NCBI RefSeq assembly: GCF_024305245.1
Contig: NZ_JAMWYX010000003.1
Span: forward strand, 62,001-126,000
Source of the DNA: Erythrobacter sp.
Lineage (GTDB): Bacteria; Pseudomonadota; Alphaproteobacteria; Sphingomonadales; Sphingomonadaceae
Direction: 5' to 3'
Length of the DNA stretch: 64,000 nt
In this document: piece by piece, positions 43,469-51,900 of the stretch
Position numbering within the stretch: the stretch's first letter is position 1
Layout: the number at the start of each line of letters is the position of its first letter
Position numbers and translations under genes: made by a program
The notes under the pieces: generated by a model
The model's database searches: none
Seen by the model: only the letters and a program-made list of their open reading frames with translations
What the model was told of the DNA's origin: nothing

Positions 43469-45034
43469 TCACTCTCCTTGGTCGGAGAGGTCGGGCGTTT
43501 CGATCCGCTCCGTCAGGGCGCTGAGATCGAGCATCGTGCCGTCGGGCGTCTGTTCGAGCGCCGCCATCAACTGCTTCGCCCGCGCGGCCCGGCCGGTGCC
43601 ATGCGGATCGGCCGCCAGCGGAGCGAGCATCAGCCGGGCCAGTTCGTTCTTGCGCTCGGAAATCATCATCATGGCGACATTGAGCCGCAGACCCTGATCG
43701 AACGGGGCAAGCCGCGAGGCATGTTCGAGCGCGGCGCGGGCATTTTCGTCCGGCACTTTGCGGCGTTGTACGAAGCTGCGGTAATAATGAATCAGCGGCA
43801 GCGGGTGATCGTTCTCGATCGCGTTGAGCGCCTCGAACGGCTTCATTGCCGCCGCAAACGCCTCGTCGACCGCGCCTGCATCGGCGTTATCGGCGATCCG
43901 GAACAGCGCGAAGCCTTTCTGCACATACGCATTGGTCTGCGACGGATCGAGCGCGATTGCCGCGTCCGCTGCGGCAATCGCCTCGGCATCGTTTCCGGCA
44001 TCGTACTCCGCCTCCGACAGCGCGGCGAGGACGCCGCCATCATCAGGAAACTTCGCGGCAATGGCGCGGGCGTCGGGCAGCAGGTCGAGCGCCTGTTCGC
44101 GGTCCACTCCGCGCCGCGAACGCAGCACGACGTCCATCATTTCATTCATGCCGGGGCTGAGGGAGGTGACTGCAATTTCGCCGATCGGGAGTGATTCTGC
44201 GGTCAATCGCCAGCCCGGCATGCGGCGGCTGCGCTGGTAGGCTTTCAATTCCCGCTCAAGCTGGTCGAGATCGCCGAAGGCCTCCTCGGCGGCCTGCAGG
44301 CTGGGAACGCCTTTGACATATTTGGACAGGTAAGCGCGATATTGCGACTCCCGCTCCTCGCTGAAATAGAGATAGTGGTACAGCATCCACGCCTGACCAT
44401 AGAACCCGTCGCGACGGGGGCCGCCGCCTTGCGCGACCCTGTCGTAATCGAGGATTTCGCGGATCGAGAGCTTGTCCGCATAGTTCAGATCGCCGACCCG
44501 GTGATTGGCCGGGAGGCCGATATCGACCCCGCCATCGGGCGCAAACTTCGCCGCTGCGAAGAATTCGGCCGAGCCTTCGGTGACCCAGCGCGGCAGGGCA
44601 AAAGGCGTCGAGGCGATGGTGAAATGGTGCGCGTATTCGTGCAGCAGCACGATCAAGGTAAAGTCGGTCTGGCTGCCGCGCAGCTTCACATTGGGCACGA
44701 ACGCCACCGAACCGCCCGCGCGCGGGATATAGAATCCTGCCACGTTGGAACCCGTATCGCCATACAGTTTGCGCAGCGTGCGCTCGCTGCCCACGGCATA
44801 GACCGTTACCCGGTTCGAAGGGCTCGGCACGGGGGGATCGAACCCGGTGATCCGGGTCATCGCTACATGATAGCGTTCCAGCCGTTCGGAAAACTCGCGA
44901 ATGTCGTCAGCATTGCTGTCCGAGTAGATGACGAAGTGGTCGCTTTCCGCCTTGTTCCAATCCGCCCATGCCGGCGCTGCTGCAAACAGCGCGAACGCCG
45001 CCACGATCAAACGGAAAACTGCGGATTTCAACAC
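43469..45034 (-). CDS. Exported zinc metalloprotease-like protein with TPR repeats
   Basis: 521 residues from a GTG preceded by GAGGGGG. Signal peptide (ending APAWA), then a gluzincin-like domain with HEYAHHF (HExxH) and a downstream Glu in WVTEGSAEFFA, as in DUF1570/peptidase-MA-type proteins. The C-terminal half (from about residue 320) has TPR-like repeats (AAADAAIALDPSQTNAYVQKGFALF). Substrate unknown, location periplasmic. It is a single gene, convergent with the small protein. Confidence 0.8.
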   Translation of the reverse strand: MLKSAVFRLIVAAFALFAAAPAWADWNKAESDHFVIYSDSNADDIREFSERLERYHVAMTRITGFDPPVPSPSNRVTVYAVGSERTLRKLYGDTGSNVAGFYIPRAGGSVAFVPNVKLRGSQTDFTLIVLLHEYAHHFTIASTPFALPRWVTEGSAEFFAAAKFAPDGGVDIGLPANHRVGDLNYADKLSIREILDYDRVAQGGGPRRDGFYGQAWMLYHYLYFSEERESQYRAYLSKYVKGVPSLQAAEEAFGDLDQLERELKAYQRSRRMPGWRLTAESLPIGEIAVTSLSPGMNEMMDVVLRSRRGVDREQALDLLPDARAIAAKFPDDGGVLAALSEAEYDAGNDAEAIAAADAAIALDPSQTNAYVQKGFALFRIADNADAGAVDEAFAAAMKPFEALNAIENDHPLPLIHYYRSFVQRRKVPDENARAALEHASRLAPFDQGLRLNVAMMMISERKNELARLMLAPLAADPHGTGRAARAKQLMAALEQTPDGTMLDLSALTERIETPDLSDQGE

Positions 45035-45136
45035 AAACGCCCCCTCGCCTTGCCTGCGACTGCCATGCGATGGGGCCGAGCATAGGCATTTGATGAGGCT
45101 TGGCCAGAGGCTTCCGGCGAATATTGGCGTTTTGGT

Positions 45137-46774
45137 TCAGTCAGCCTGCAAGGCGGGGGAAGGGCGCGTATCCTCCAGATATTGCCAGATCCGGCTGACC
45201 ACCACCGATCCTTCGCCCACCGCGCTCGCCACCCGTTTGACCGATCCGGCGCGCACGTCGCCGACGGCGAATATGCCGCGGGCGGTGGTGGCGTAATCAT
45301 CAGCCTGTCCCGCCGCCGCGCCGGTCAGCACGAAGCCCTTGGCGTCGGTTTCGGCCAAGCCCGAAAGCCAGCCGGTATTGGGCGCCGCGCCGATCATGAT
45401 GAACAGCGCGCGCGTGGCGATCCGGCGTTCGCTGTCTTTGGTCTTGAGCGTGACCGCATCGAGCCATGTATCGCCGTGCAATGCGGTGACTTCGGAGTGG
45501 TAATGGATGGTGACGCGCGGATCGGCCTCCAGACGCTGCGACAGGTAGCTCGACATCGAGGCGGCCAGGCTGCTGCCGCGCACCACCAGATGCACATGCG
45601 CCGCCGCGCGGCTGAGGAACATCGCCGCCTGCCCCGCCGAATTGCCGCCGCCGATCACCACGGCTTCTGTCTGGGAACAGAACCGCGCTTCCATCTCGGT
45701 CGCCGAATAGAAGATGCCTGCGCCTTCGAGTTCCTCCAGCCGGTCGAGCGGCAGGCGGCGGTATTGCACGCCGGTCGCCACCAGCAGCGCGCGGGCGCAG
45801 AGCTCATCGCCGTCATCCAGCGTGGCGCAGAACGCCCCGTCCTCGCGGCGCGACAGCGCTGCGACCCGGCGCGGCATGACAAACCGCGTGCCGAACTTCA
45901 TCGCCTGCACCTGCCCGCGAAAGGTCAGATCGGTGCCGCTGATGCCGGTGGGAAAGCCCATGTAATTCTCGATCCGGCTGGATGTCCCCGCCTGCCCGCC
46001 AACGGCGGTATCCTCGATCACCAGCGCGCCGATCCCTTCCGACCCGGCGTAAACCGCCGCCGCCACGCCTGCCGGGCCGCCGCCGACGATCAGCAGATCG
46101 TAAGTGCGCTGCGAACAAATATCGAGATCGAGCCCGAGATATTGTGCCACCTTGCGCGGGGTAGGATCGGCCAGCCGCGTCTCCGCGCCCAGAATCACGC
46201 CGGGTTCGTGGCCCAGCAGGCTGCACAGCGTCGGGGCTTCGCGGTCGGCGGCGTCCATGTCGTAGCTCTGGAACGGGATGCGGTTGCGCGACAGGAAGCG
46301 TTCGACCGCCTGCACCTGTGGATCACGATCTGCACCGATCACCTTGATCGTGTCGTTGCGCGCTTCGAACTGCATCCGCCGCCGCGCGGTGAATACGGTG
46401 ATGAGGTGATCGGACAATTCCGGCACGCGGCCCATCAGCGCCAGCATCGCTTCGCGCGGAGCCTCGATCACGGTCGTATCGACCGCCGCGCGCATCCGCA
46501 TGATATTGGTGCTGCGGTTGAGGAAGCCGATCTCGCCCATGAACTGTGTCGGGCCGAGCGATGAGGGCAGCAGCCGCTCACCGGTGTGGGGATTGACCAC
46601 CTCGATCTCGCCTTCGACCACATAGACGAACCGGTCCATCGGCTCGCCGATGTCCATCACGATGTCGCCGGCCTTGTAGATCTTTTCGCCGCCGATGTCG
46701 CAGATCGCCGCGACATGATCGGGCGCGAGCGGCACCCGGCGCATGGTTTCAAGTTCTTGTCCGAGTGTTTCCAT
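45137..46774 (-). CDS. Cyclic-nucleotide-binding domain fused to a thioredoxin-reductase-like flavoprotein
   Basis: 545 residues. Residues 1-125 form a cNMP-binding domain (AGDIVMDIGEPMDRFVYVVEGEIEVV, MGEIGFLNRSTNIMRMRA). Residues 140-215 look like a thioredoxin-fold segment without CxxC. The rest is a TrxR-type FAD/NAD domain (LLIVGGGPAGVAAAVYAGSEG, GGQAGTSSRIENYMGFP, VVIGGGNSAGQAAMFLS, GIFAVGDVRAGSVKRVA). At the place of the TrxR CxxC the sequence is FYSATEMEARFC, so the redox-active disulfide is missing. Electron acceptor unknown. Confidence 0.88.
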   Translation of the reverse strand: METLGQELETMRRVPLAPDHVAAICDIGGEKIYKAGDIVMDIGEPMDRFVYVVEGEIEVVNPHTGERLLPSSLGPTQFMGEIGFLNRSTNIMRMRAAVDTTVIEAPREAMLALMGRVPELSDHLITVFTARRRMQFEARNDTIKVIGADRDPQVQAVERFLSRNRIPFQSYDMDAADREAPTLCSLLGHEPGVILGAETRLADPTPRKVAQYLGLDLDICSQRTYDLLIVGGGPAGVAAAVYAGSEGIGALVIEDTAVGGQAGTSSRIENYMGFPTGISGTDLTFRGQVQAMKFGTRFVMPRRVAALSRREDGAFCATLDDGDELCARALLVATGVQYRRLPLDRLEELEGAGIFYSATEMEARFCSQTEAVVIGGGNSAGQAAMFLSRAAAHVHLVVRGSSLAASMSSYLSQRLEADPRVTIHYHSEVTALHGDTWLDAVTLKTKDSERRIATRALFIMIGAAPNTGWLSGLAETDAKGFVLTGAAAGQADDYATTARGIFAVGDVRAGSVKRVASAVGEGSVVVSRIWQYLEDTRPSPALQAD

Positions 46775-46835
46775 TGCGCGCCCCTATGCACGATGCAGGT
46801 TGCAAGATGGGGTCAGGGACGAAGCTTTGCAATTC

Positions 46836-46878
46836 GGCGCCTGCCCACCCCCGAATCGCAGCGGGGTGGGCAGGCGCC
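46836..46878. other. Perfect 16-bp stem-loop between two minus-strand genes
   Basis: GGCGCCTGCCCACCCC and GGGGTGGGCAGGCGCC flank an 11-nt loop. It sits 12 nt beyond the stop of the DUF885 gene and 62 nt upstream of the CNB-reductase start. There is no T-run on either strand, so it is not a canonical terminator, though it could still block read-through or protect a 3' end. Confidence 0.6.
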
Positions 46879-46889
46879 GCGCAGAATGG

Positions 46890-48734
46890 TTACGCCTTCG
46901 CGCCTGCAATATACCGGCTGACAGTGTTCGCGACGACCGAGAGCGGCGCGTTGCCGCCCAGCACCACGGCGGTGTTGAACGCCTTGAAATCATACGCGCT
47001 GCCCAGCTCCGCCTGCGCGCGGGCGCGTTGCCGCACGATTTCGCTGTGGCCGATCTTGTACCCGCAGGCCTGCCCGGGCCAGCTGCAATAGCGATCGACT
47101 TCGGATGCGACTTCCTCGGCCTTGGAACCATTGCGTTCGACGAAGAAGCGGTTCCCCTGTTCGCGCGTCCAGCGTTTCGAATGCAGGCCGGTATCGACCA
47201 CCAACCGGCAGGCGCGGAAGGCGAGGCTTTGCAGGTAACCCAGCCGCCCGACCTTGAAGTCGTCATACGCGCCCAATTCGTCCGCCAGTTGTTCGGCATA
47301 GAGCGCCCAGCCTTCGGAGAAAGCGTTGAAGGCGAGGATCGAGCGGATCAGCGGCAGGCGGTTGGAAAACTCGCCTTCCCAGACGTGGCCGGGGATCGAT
47401 TCGTGGAAGGTCAGATCGGCCAGATCATACTTGCGGTGCAGATCGGTGGTGCGCAGGTTGATCCAGAACCGGCCCGGAATGCTGCCATCCTTGCTGCCCG
47501 CCCCGCCATAAGCGCCCGGCGCGCCGGGTTCCTCGGCCAGTGGTAGGCGGCGGATTTCGAGCGGCGGATCGACCAGCTGGTTGAACGCGCGCGGCATCTG
47601 CGATTTGATCCAGGATACCCGGTCGTTGATGAAAGCGAAGATTTCCTCGCGCCCCGGATCGCCCTCGGCGAATTTGTAGCGGGGATCCTGGCTGAGCGCC
47701 TGCATCCGGTCGCCCACGCTGCCTTGCGTGTAGCCGATTTCCCGCAGGATCGGGTCCATCTTGCCGTGGATTTCGTCGAGTTCGGCCAAGCCCTGACGGT
47801 GAATCTCGTCCGGGGTCATGGCGGTGGTGGTCGATGCGCCGACCGCCCAGCTGTAATATTCCTCGCCCATCGGCTGCGCCCACATGCCTGCGTTGTCGGT
47901 GGCGGCGGCGCGCTGCACCTTGAGTTCGGCAAGCTGCGCCTCGAGCGCGGGGACGATCCCGGCGGCGACGATGCGTTCAACCTGCGCTGCCGCGCGGTCG
48001 CTTCCGGCGATGTCGGCACCGGCCATGGGCGCGCCATAGGTCTCGCCCGCTCCGGCGATGCTGGCTTCCATCTGCGCAATCGCCTTGTCGAGCAGGAACG
48101 CGGGCGGCACCACGCCCATTGCGCGCGCGTCGCGGATCCGGTCGAGCTCTCCGCCGAGAATGGCGGGCACTTCGGCCATGCGGTCCATGTAGGGGCCGAT
48201 GTCTTCGGGTGTGTTCAACGGCTGGGTCGAACCGAAGAAGCGCGGCAGATCAATATACCCACCGACATTCTGGATCACGACATAGGGCGCGTTGCGCCAG
48301 CTGCCGACCGCGACATCGCCGTAGGGCATCGCCATGCCTTCGAGCGCCCTCGCAAACGCGGTCTCGACCACTTCAAAGCCGATCTGCTGATCGCTGGTAA
48401 GGCCTTGCTTGGGATAGGCGCGGGCTTCGGCGACGAGTTCTTTCAGCGTGCCGGCATAGGCCGCGCGTCCGGCTTCGCCCGGCGTGCCGAAGGTGGAGCG
48501 CCACGCGGCGTAGTCTCCGGTATCGACCCCCAAACCCGTCGCCCGGCCCGGTTCGTGGGCGAGCATCCGGTAAGCGATACTGTCCAGCGCGGCATCGGGC
48601 GCGAGGCTGGCGATTGGCGCAGTGGCGGGGACTGTCTGGTTGCGAGCGCAGGCGGGCAGCAGCGCAAGAGCGGATACGCCGCCAAGGCTCTTGATGGTCT
48701 GGCGGCGGGTGAAATCTGCGAATATCTCTCTCAT
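46890..48734 (-). CDS. DUF885-family metallopeptidase-like lipoprotein
   Basis: 614 residues from the ATG at 48734. The N-terminus has a twin-arginine-like TRRQTIKSLGG and a hydrophobic stretch ending in LLPACA, a possible lipobox. The DUF885 signature is HESIPGHVWEGEF with a zinc-type HExxxxH arrangement, followed by AFNAFSEGWALYAEQLADELG. Members are predicted or shown to be periplasmic peptidases. Substrate unknown. Confidence 0.87.
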   Translation of the reverse strand: MREIFADFTRRQTIKSLGGVSALALLPACARNQTVPATAPIASLAPDAALDSIAYRMLAHEPGRATGLGVDTGDYAAWRSTFGTPGEAGRAAYAGTLKELVAEARAYPKQGLTSDQQIGFEVVETAFARALEGMAMPYGDVAVGSWRNAPYVVIQNVGGYIDLPRFFGSTQPLNTPEDIGPYMDRMAEVPAILGGELDRIRDARAMGVVPPAFLLDKAIAQMEASIAGAGETYGAPMAGADIAGSDRAAAQVERIVAAGIVPALEAQLAELKVQRAAATDNAGMWAQPMGEEYYSWAVGASTTTAMTPDEIHRQGLAELDEIHGKMDPILREIGYTQGSVGDRMQALSQDPRYKFAEGDPGREEIFAFINDRVSWIKSQMPRAFNQLVDPPLEIRRLPLAEEPGAPGAYGGAGSKDGSIPGRFWINLRTTDLHRKYDLADLTFHESIPGHVWEGEFSNRLPLIRSILAFNAFSEGWALYAEQLADELGAYDDFKVGRLGYLQSLAFRACRLVVDTGLHSKRWTREQGNRFFVERNGSKAEEVASEVDRYCSWPGQACGYKIGHSEIVRQRARAQAELGSAYDFKAFNTAVVLGGNAPLSVVANTVSRYIAGAKA

Positions 48735-48806
48735 GCGGCAGGTTTGGCGGGGCCGTGCGTCCAAGTCAATTGCGCGGCTGGCCGCTGACGGGCTAGAGCC
48801 GAAAGC

Positions 48807-49019
48807 ATGACCGATATCGTGCTATCCATCGTGATGCTGGCCGCGCTCGCGCTGCTGGCGGGGGCGTTCGTGCTGTGGCGGCGGACGGGTCAGGTGAAAC
48901 AGCCTGCGCTGATGGTGCTGCTTGCGGTGATCGCGGTGTTCAACGTGCTGATCTGGACGGTGCCGAGCAGCGGCGGCGAGGCACCGATCGCGCAGATCAA
49001 GGCCGCCGGGGAAGGGTAA
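48807..49019 (+). CDS. Small two-helix membrane protein
   Basis: 70 residues with two hydrophobic helices (IVLSIVMLAALALLAGAFVLW and ALMVLLAVIAVFNVLIWTV) joined by a short basic loop, and a polar tail. No motif or family recognised. It is divergent from the DUF885 gene and convergent with the TonB-like gene, with 72 and 22 nt gaps. Confidence 0.68.
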   Translation: MTDIVLSIVMLAALALLAGAFVLWRRTGQVKQPALMVLLAVIAVFNVLIWTVPSSGGEAPIAQIKAAGEG

Positions 49020-49041
49020 ACCTGCCCCGGCGGCGATATTC

Positions 49042-49722
49042 TCAGTCCGGTATTTTCCAGGTGATCGCTCCGGTGAAGCTGCCGGCCACCGGCTTGCCTG
49101 TACCGTCACGCGCGGCATCGAACCGGGCGCGGTCGGTCACCAGATCGCAGGTCGCCGCGTCCAGCACGCCGTGCCCGGTCGAGCGGGTGATAGTGCATCC
49201 GGTCACCTTGCCCGCCGCGTCGATGGACAGGGTGAAGCGGGCACTGCCCGACAGACCTTCTCGCATCCAGCGAGTGCGGTAATCGCTATCGGTGACCCAC
49301 CGACCGGGGTTGTTGCGGGGTGCCGCGCTGACCGGATCGAAGGGCGAGGCGCTGGGTGCCGGGCCGGGGGTGCCGAAATCGACCGGGCTGACAACGGGAC
49401 CGACCAAATCTCCCACACCCGGCAGCGTCTGGATCGGATTGTCGTTTCCGAGGTCGACCGGAGCGTCCGGGCGGGTCACTGTGGTGGTGGTGGCCTGCTG
49501 CTGGGTGCTGGTGGTCGAGGTTGGCTCAACCGGATCGGCCGGAGTCGGCGGGGGGATCGGCACCGGCTTCAGCGTAAAGCCTTCGAGGCCAGGGTCTTCG
49601 GGCACGGTCACGACCTTGACCGCAAGGCCCACCACCAGCAGCGCGGCAAAGGCGGCGGGGATGCCGAGCGCGCCGACAAGTGCAGCGGGGTTGGGACGGC
49701 GGGTATGGGAGGCGTAAGTCAT
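49042..49722 (-). CDS. TonB-family energy-transducer-like protein
   Basis: 226 residues from the ATG at 49722. One N-terminal membrane helix (LGIPAAFAALLVVGLAVKVVTV), a proline- and threonine-rich periplasmic linker (PVPIPPPTPADPVEPTSTTST), and a C-terminal TonB domain (GSARFTLSIDAAGKVTGCTITRSTGHGVLDAATCDLV). No exbB or exbD is adjacent. It may energise one or more TonB-dependent receptors. The ORF-track N-terminus is too long. Confidence 0.85.
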   Translation of the reverse strand: MTYASHTRRPNPAALVGALGIPAAFAALLVVGLAVKVVTVPEDPGLEGFTLKPVPIPPPTPADPVEPTSTTSTQQQATTTTVTRPDAPVDLGNDNPIQTLPGVGDLVGPVVSPVDFGTPGPAPSASPFDPVSAAPRNNPGRWVTDSDYRTRWMREGLSGSARFTLSIDAAGKVTGCTITRSTGHGVLDAATCDLVTDRARFDAARDGTGKPVAGSFTGAITWKIPD

Positions 49723-50034
49723 CAGGGGGGCTCCTCTCTCCATCATCGTGGGAGCGGCGGCCGGAGTGCTGATGACACCAACGCGAGTGAGCAAAACCCT
49801 CCGGCCCCGCTCGGGAGTGAAGGTACACCGGGTTCGGCTGGCGGCGAAGAAGTTTCGCGTTGCTAATGGCAACGCAAATCAGGCATTTAGCCCAGATTTT
49901 TCGTTTCCGTTCGCCCTGAGCTTGTCGAAGTGCCGTTCTTTCTCTTCGAACTCGATGTGTAGTCCCTGGAGAAAAGGCAGTCCTTCGACAGGCTCAGGAC
50001 GAACGGGGAAGGGGCGATGCGCCTCAGACAACCA
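49723..50034. other. 312-nt gene-free gap with palindromic repeat
   Basis: Between the start of the TonB-like gene and the stop of the alpha/beta hydrolase gene. It holds the family B palindromic element (49907-50006). The remainder includes a plausible ribosome-binding region for the TonB-like gene (GAGAGGAG). No ORF is convincing. Confidence 0.55.
49907..50006. repeat. Palindromic interspersed repeat, family B
   Basis: CCGTTCGCCCTGAGCTTGTCGAAG and its imperfect inverse CTTCGACAGGCTCAGGACGAACGG bracket a 52-nt centre. This arm sequence is a commonly seen dispersed element in sphingomonad and related genomes. No coding capacity. Confidence 0.72.
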
Positions 50035-50691
50035 TCACTTGATCGGGCATTCCGGCGAGAGTCGGAAATCCAGATAATTGTCCACCGATGCCATCAATTC
50101 ATCGAGCTCGTTCTCGAAGAAATGGTTGGCGCGCGGGATTTCCTCGTGGTGGATGGTGATGTGCTTTTGCGTGCGCAGCTTGTCGACCAGCTTCTGCACC
50201 GCATTGGGCTGCACCACGGTATCGGCCGCGCCCTGCACGAAGATGCCGCTGGCGGGGCAGGGGGCAAGGAAGCTGAAATCATACATGTTGGCGGGCGGTG
50301 CGACCGAAATGAAGCCGCGCACTTCGGGCCGGCGCATCAGCAATTGCATCCCGATCAGCGCGCCAAAGCTGTAGCCCGCGATCCAGGTGCTCTGCGCTTC
50401 GGGATGGATCGACTGGATCCAGTCGAGCGCGCTCGCTGCGTCGGAGAGTTCGCCGATGCCGCTGTCGAAACTGCCTTGCGAACGGCCCACGCCGCGGAAG
50501 TTGAACCGCAGTGTGGCAAAGCCGCGATCGGCGAAGGTCTTGTACATCCGCTGCACGATCCGGTCGTTCATCGTGCCGCCGCCTTCGGGGTGCGGGTGCA
50601 GGATCATCGCCACCGGCGCACGCGGGCGCGGCGGCGGGGAGAAACGGCCTTCGAGACGACCTTCAGGGCCGGGAAAGATGACTGAGGGCAT
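50035..50691 (-). CDS. Alpha/beta hydrolase (dienelactone-hydrolase-like)
   Basis: 218 residues from the ATG at 50691. Features are the oxyanion region ILHPHPEGGGTMNDRIVQ, FNFRGVGRSQGSFD, the nucleophile elbow IAGYSFGALIG, and a late Asp and His (QGAADTVV, IPRANHFFEN). No signal peptide. Substrate unknown. Its start is divergent from the cysteine desulfurase genes. Confidence 0.85.
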   Translation of the reverse strand: MPSVIFPGPEGRLEGRFSPPPRPRAPVAMILHPHPEGGGTMNDRIVQRMYKTFADRGFATLRFNFRGVGRSQGSFDSGIGELSDAASALDWIQSIHPEAQSTWIAGYSFGALIGMQLLMRRPEVRGFISVAPPANMYDFSFLAPCPASGIFVQGAADTVVQPNAVQKLVDKLRTQKHITIHHEEIPRANHFFENELDELMASVDNYLDFRLSPECPIK

Positions 50692-50813
50692 CGGTAAACC
50701 TTGTGATCGAGGAGCCGCAAGCTGCCGGGTGGCGCACGCGAAAGCGGGCTCTATATAGGGCGCGATGGTATTTTCGCAATTTTTTGTCGCGGCTGGCGCA
50801 AAGCGGGGCGCAA

Positions 50814-51803
50814 TTGGCTGAGCGGGTCTATCTCGATCACGCGGCAACCTCGCCTTTGCGGCCCGAGGCGAAGGCGGCGATGGAGGAGGGGTTCCGGCTG
50901 TGGGCCAACCCGTCTTCGCCCCATGCGGAGGGCCGCAAGGCGCGGGCTGCGCTGGAGGATGCGCGCGAGCGGATCAAAGCGGCGTTGGAGTGGGATGGGG
51001 AATTGATCTTCACCTCAGGTGCGAGCGAGGCGCTGTGGATTGCGCTGAACCGCGCGAAGGTCAGCCGCCGGATCATCAGCCCGGTCGAGCATGACGCGGT
51101 GTTCCGGGCGGCGCCCGATGCCACAATTTTCACCGGCGCCGAGCGTATCGACGCTGATGCGCTGGTCGCGATCCAGCATGTCAATTCCGAGACCGGCACC
51201 ATCAATCCGGTCAGCGAAATGGCGGTGAAAGTCCGGGATGCCGGCGCTTTGCTTCTTTCCGATTGCTCGCAAAGTGCGGGCAAGATGCCTTTGCCTGATG
51301 CTGATATGATCGTGGTCAGCGCGCATAAGTTCGGCGGCCCGATCGGGACAGGCGCGCTGCTGGTGCGCGACTTCGATCTGCTTGAGCCCGTCGGCGGGCA
51401 CGAGCGTGGCTATCGGCAAGGCACCGAGAACCTTCCCGGCGCGATTGCCATGGCGGCGGCGCTTGAAGCGGGCGAATGGGGCACGACCTCGGCGCAGCGC
51501 ACGGCATTCGCTGAAATTCTATCGGCGCGGCGCCTGACCGTCGGCGAGCAGGTCGACTATATCATCGCGCTGACGCATCCCACCATGAGCGCGCAGGCTC
51601 TGCTAATCCGGCTCGATGCGATGGGTTTCGCCGTCTCCGCAGGTAGCGCCTGTTCTTCGGGCACGCTCAAGAAAAGCCGGGTGCTCGATGCCTTCGGCGT
51701 GCCCGATGATGTGGCGGCGCGCACGATCCGGGTGAGTTCGGGGTGGTCGACCACGCCGCAGGATCTGGAGCGGTTCGCGGACGTGTGGGCTTCGCTATGC
51801 TGA
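50814..51803 (+). CDS. Cysteine desulfurase family protein, first copy
   Basis: About 329 residues from a TTG at 50814 (GGGG five bases upstream); the N-terminal part of the ORF track looks non-coding. PLP-enzyme features are YLDHAATSPLRPEA, ISPVEHDAVF, the Lys in VSAHKFGGPIGTGALL, and the Cys loop GSACSSGTLKKSRVLDAFG. It is shorter and more divergent than the second copy (HVNSETG in place of VNNEIG). Role in Fe-S cluster assembly or thiolation. Confidence 0.85.
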   Translation: MAERVYLDHAATSPLRPEAKAAMEEGFRLWANPSSPHAEGRKARAALEDARERIKAALEWDGELIFTSGASEALWIALNRAKVSRRIISPVEHDAVFRAAPDATIFTGAERIDADALVAIQHVNSETGTINPVSEMAVKVRDAGALLLSDCSQSAGKMPLPDADMIVVSAHKFGGPIGTGALLVRDFDLLEPVGGHERGYRQGTENLPGAIAMAAALEAGEWGTTSAQRTAFAEILSARRLTVGEQVDYIIALTHPTMSAQALLIRLDAMGFAVSAGSACSSGTLKKSRVLDAFGVPDDVAARTIRVSSGWSTTPQDLERFADVWASLC

Positions 51804-51806
51804 TCC

Positions 51807-51888
51807 GTCAATGCGAGCGCAGCGAAGCAATCCAGAGCCGCGCGCAATCCGCTCTGGATTGCCGCGCGCCTGCGGCGCTCGCAATGAC
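51807..51888. repeat. Palindromic interspersed repeat, family A copy 2
   Basis: GTCAATGCGAGCGCAGCGAAGCAATCCAGAGC pairs with GCTCTGGATTGC...GCGCTCGCAATGAC to form a long imperfect hairpin. It fills the 97-nt gap between the two cysteine desulfurase genes, starting 3 nt after the first stop. Related to 30601-30674. Confidence 0.75.
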
Positions 51889-51900
51889 GAGAATAAACCC

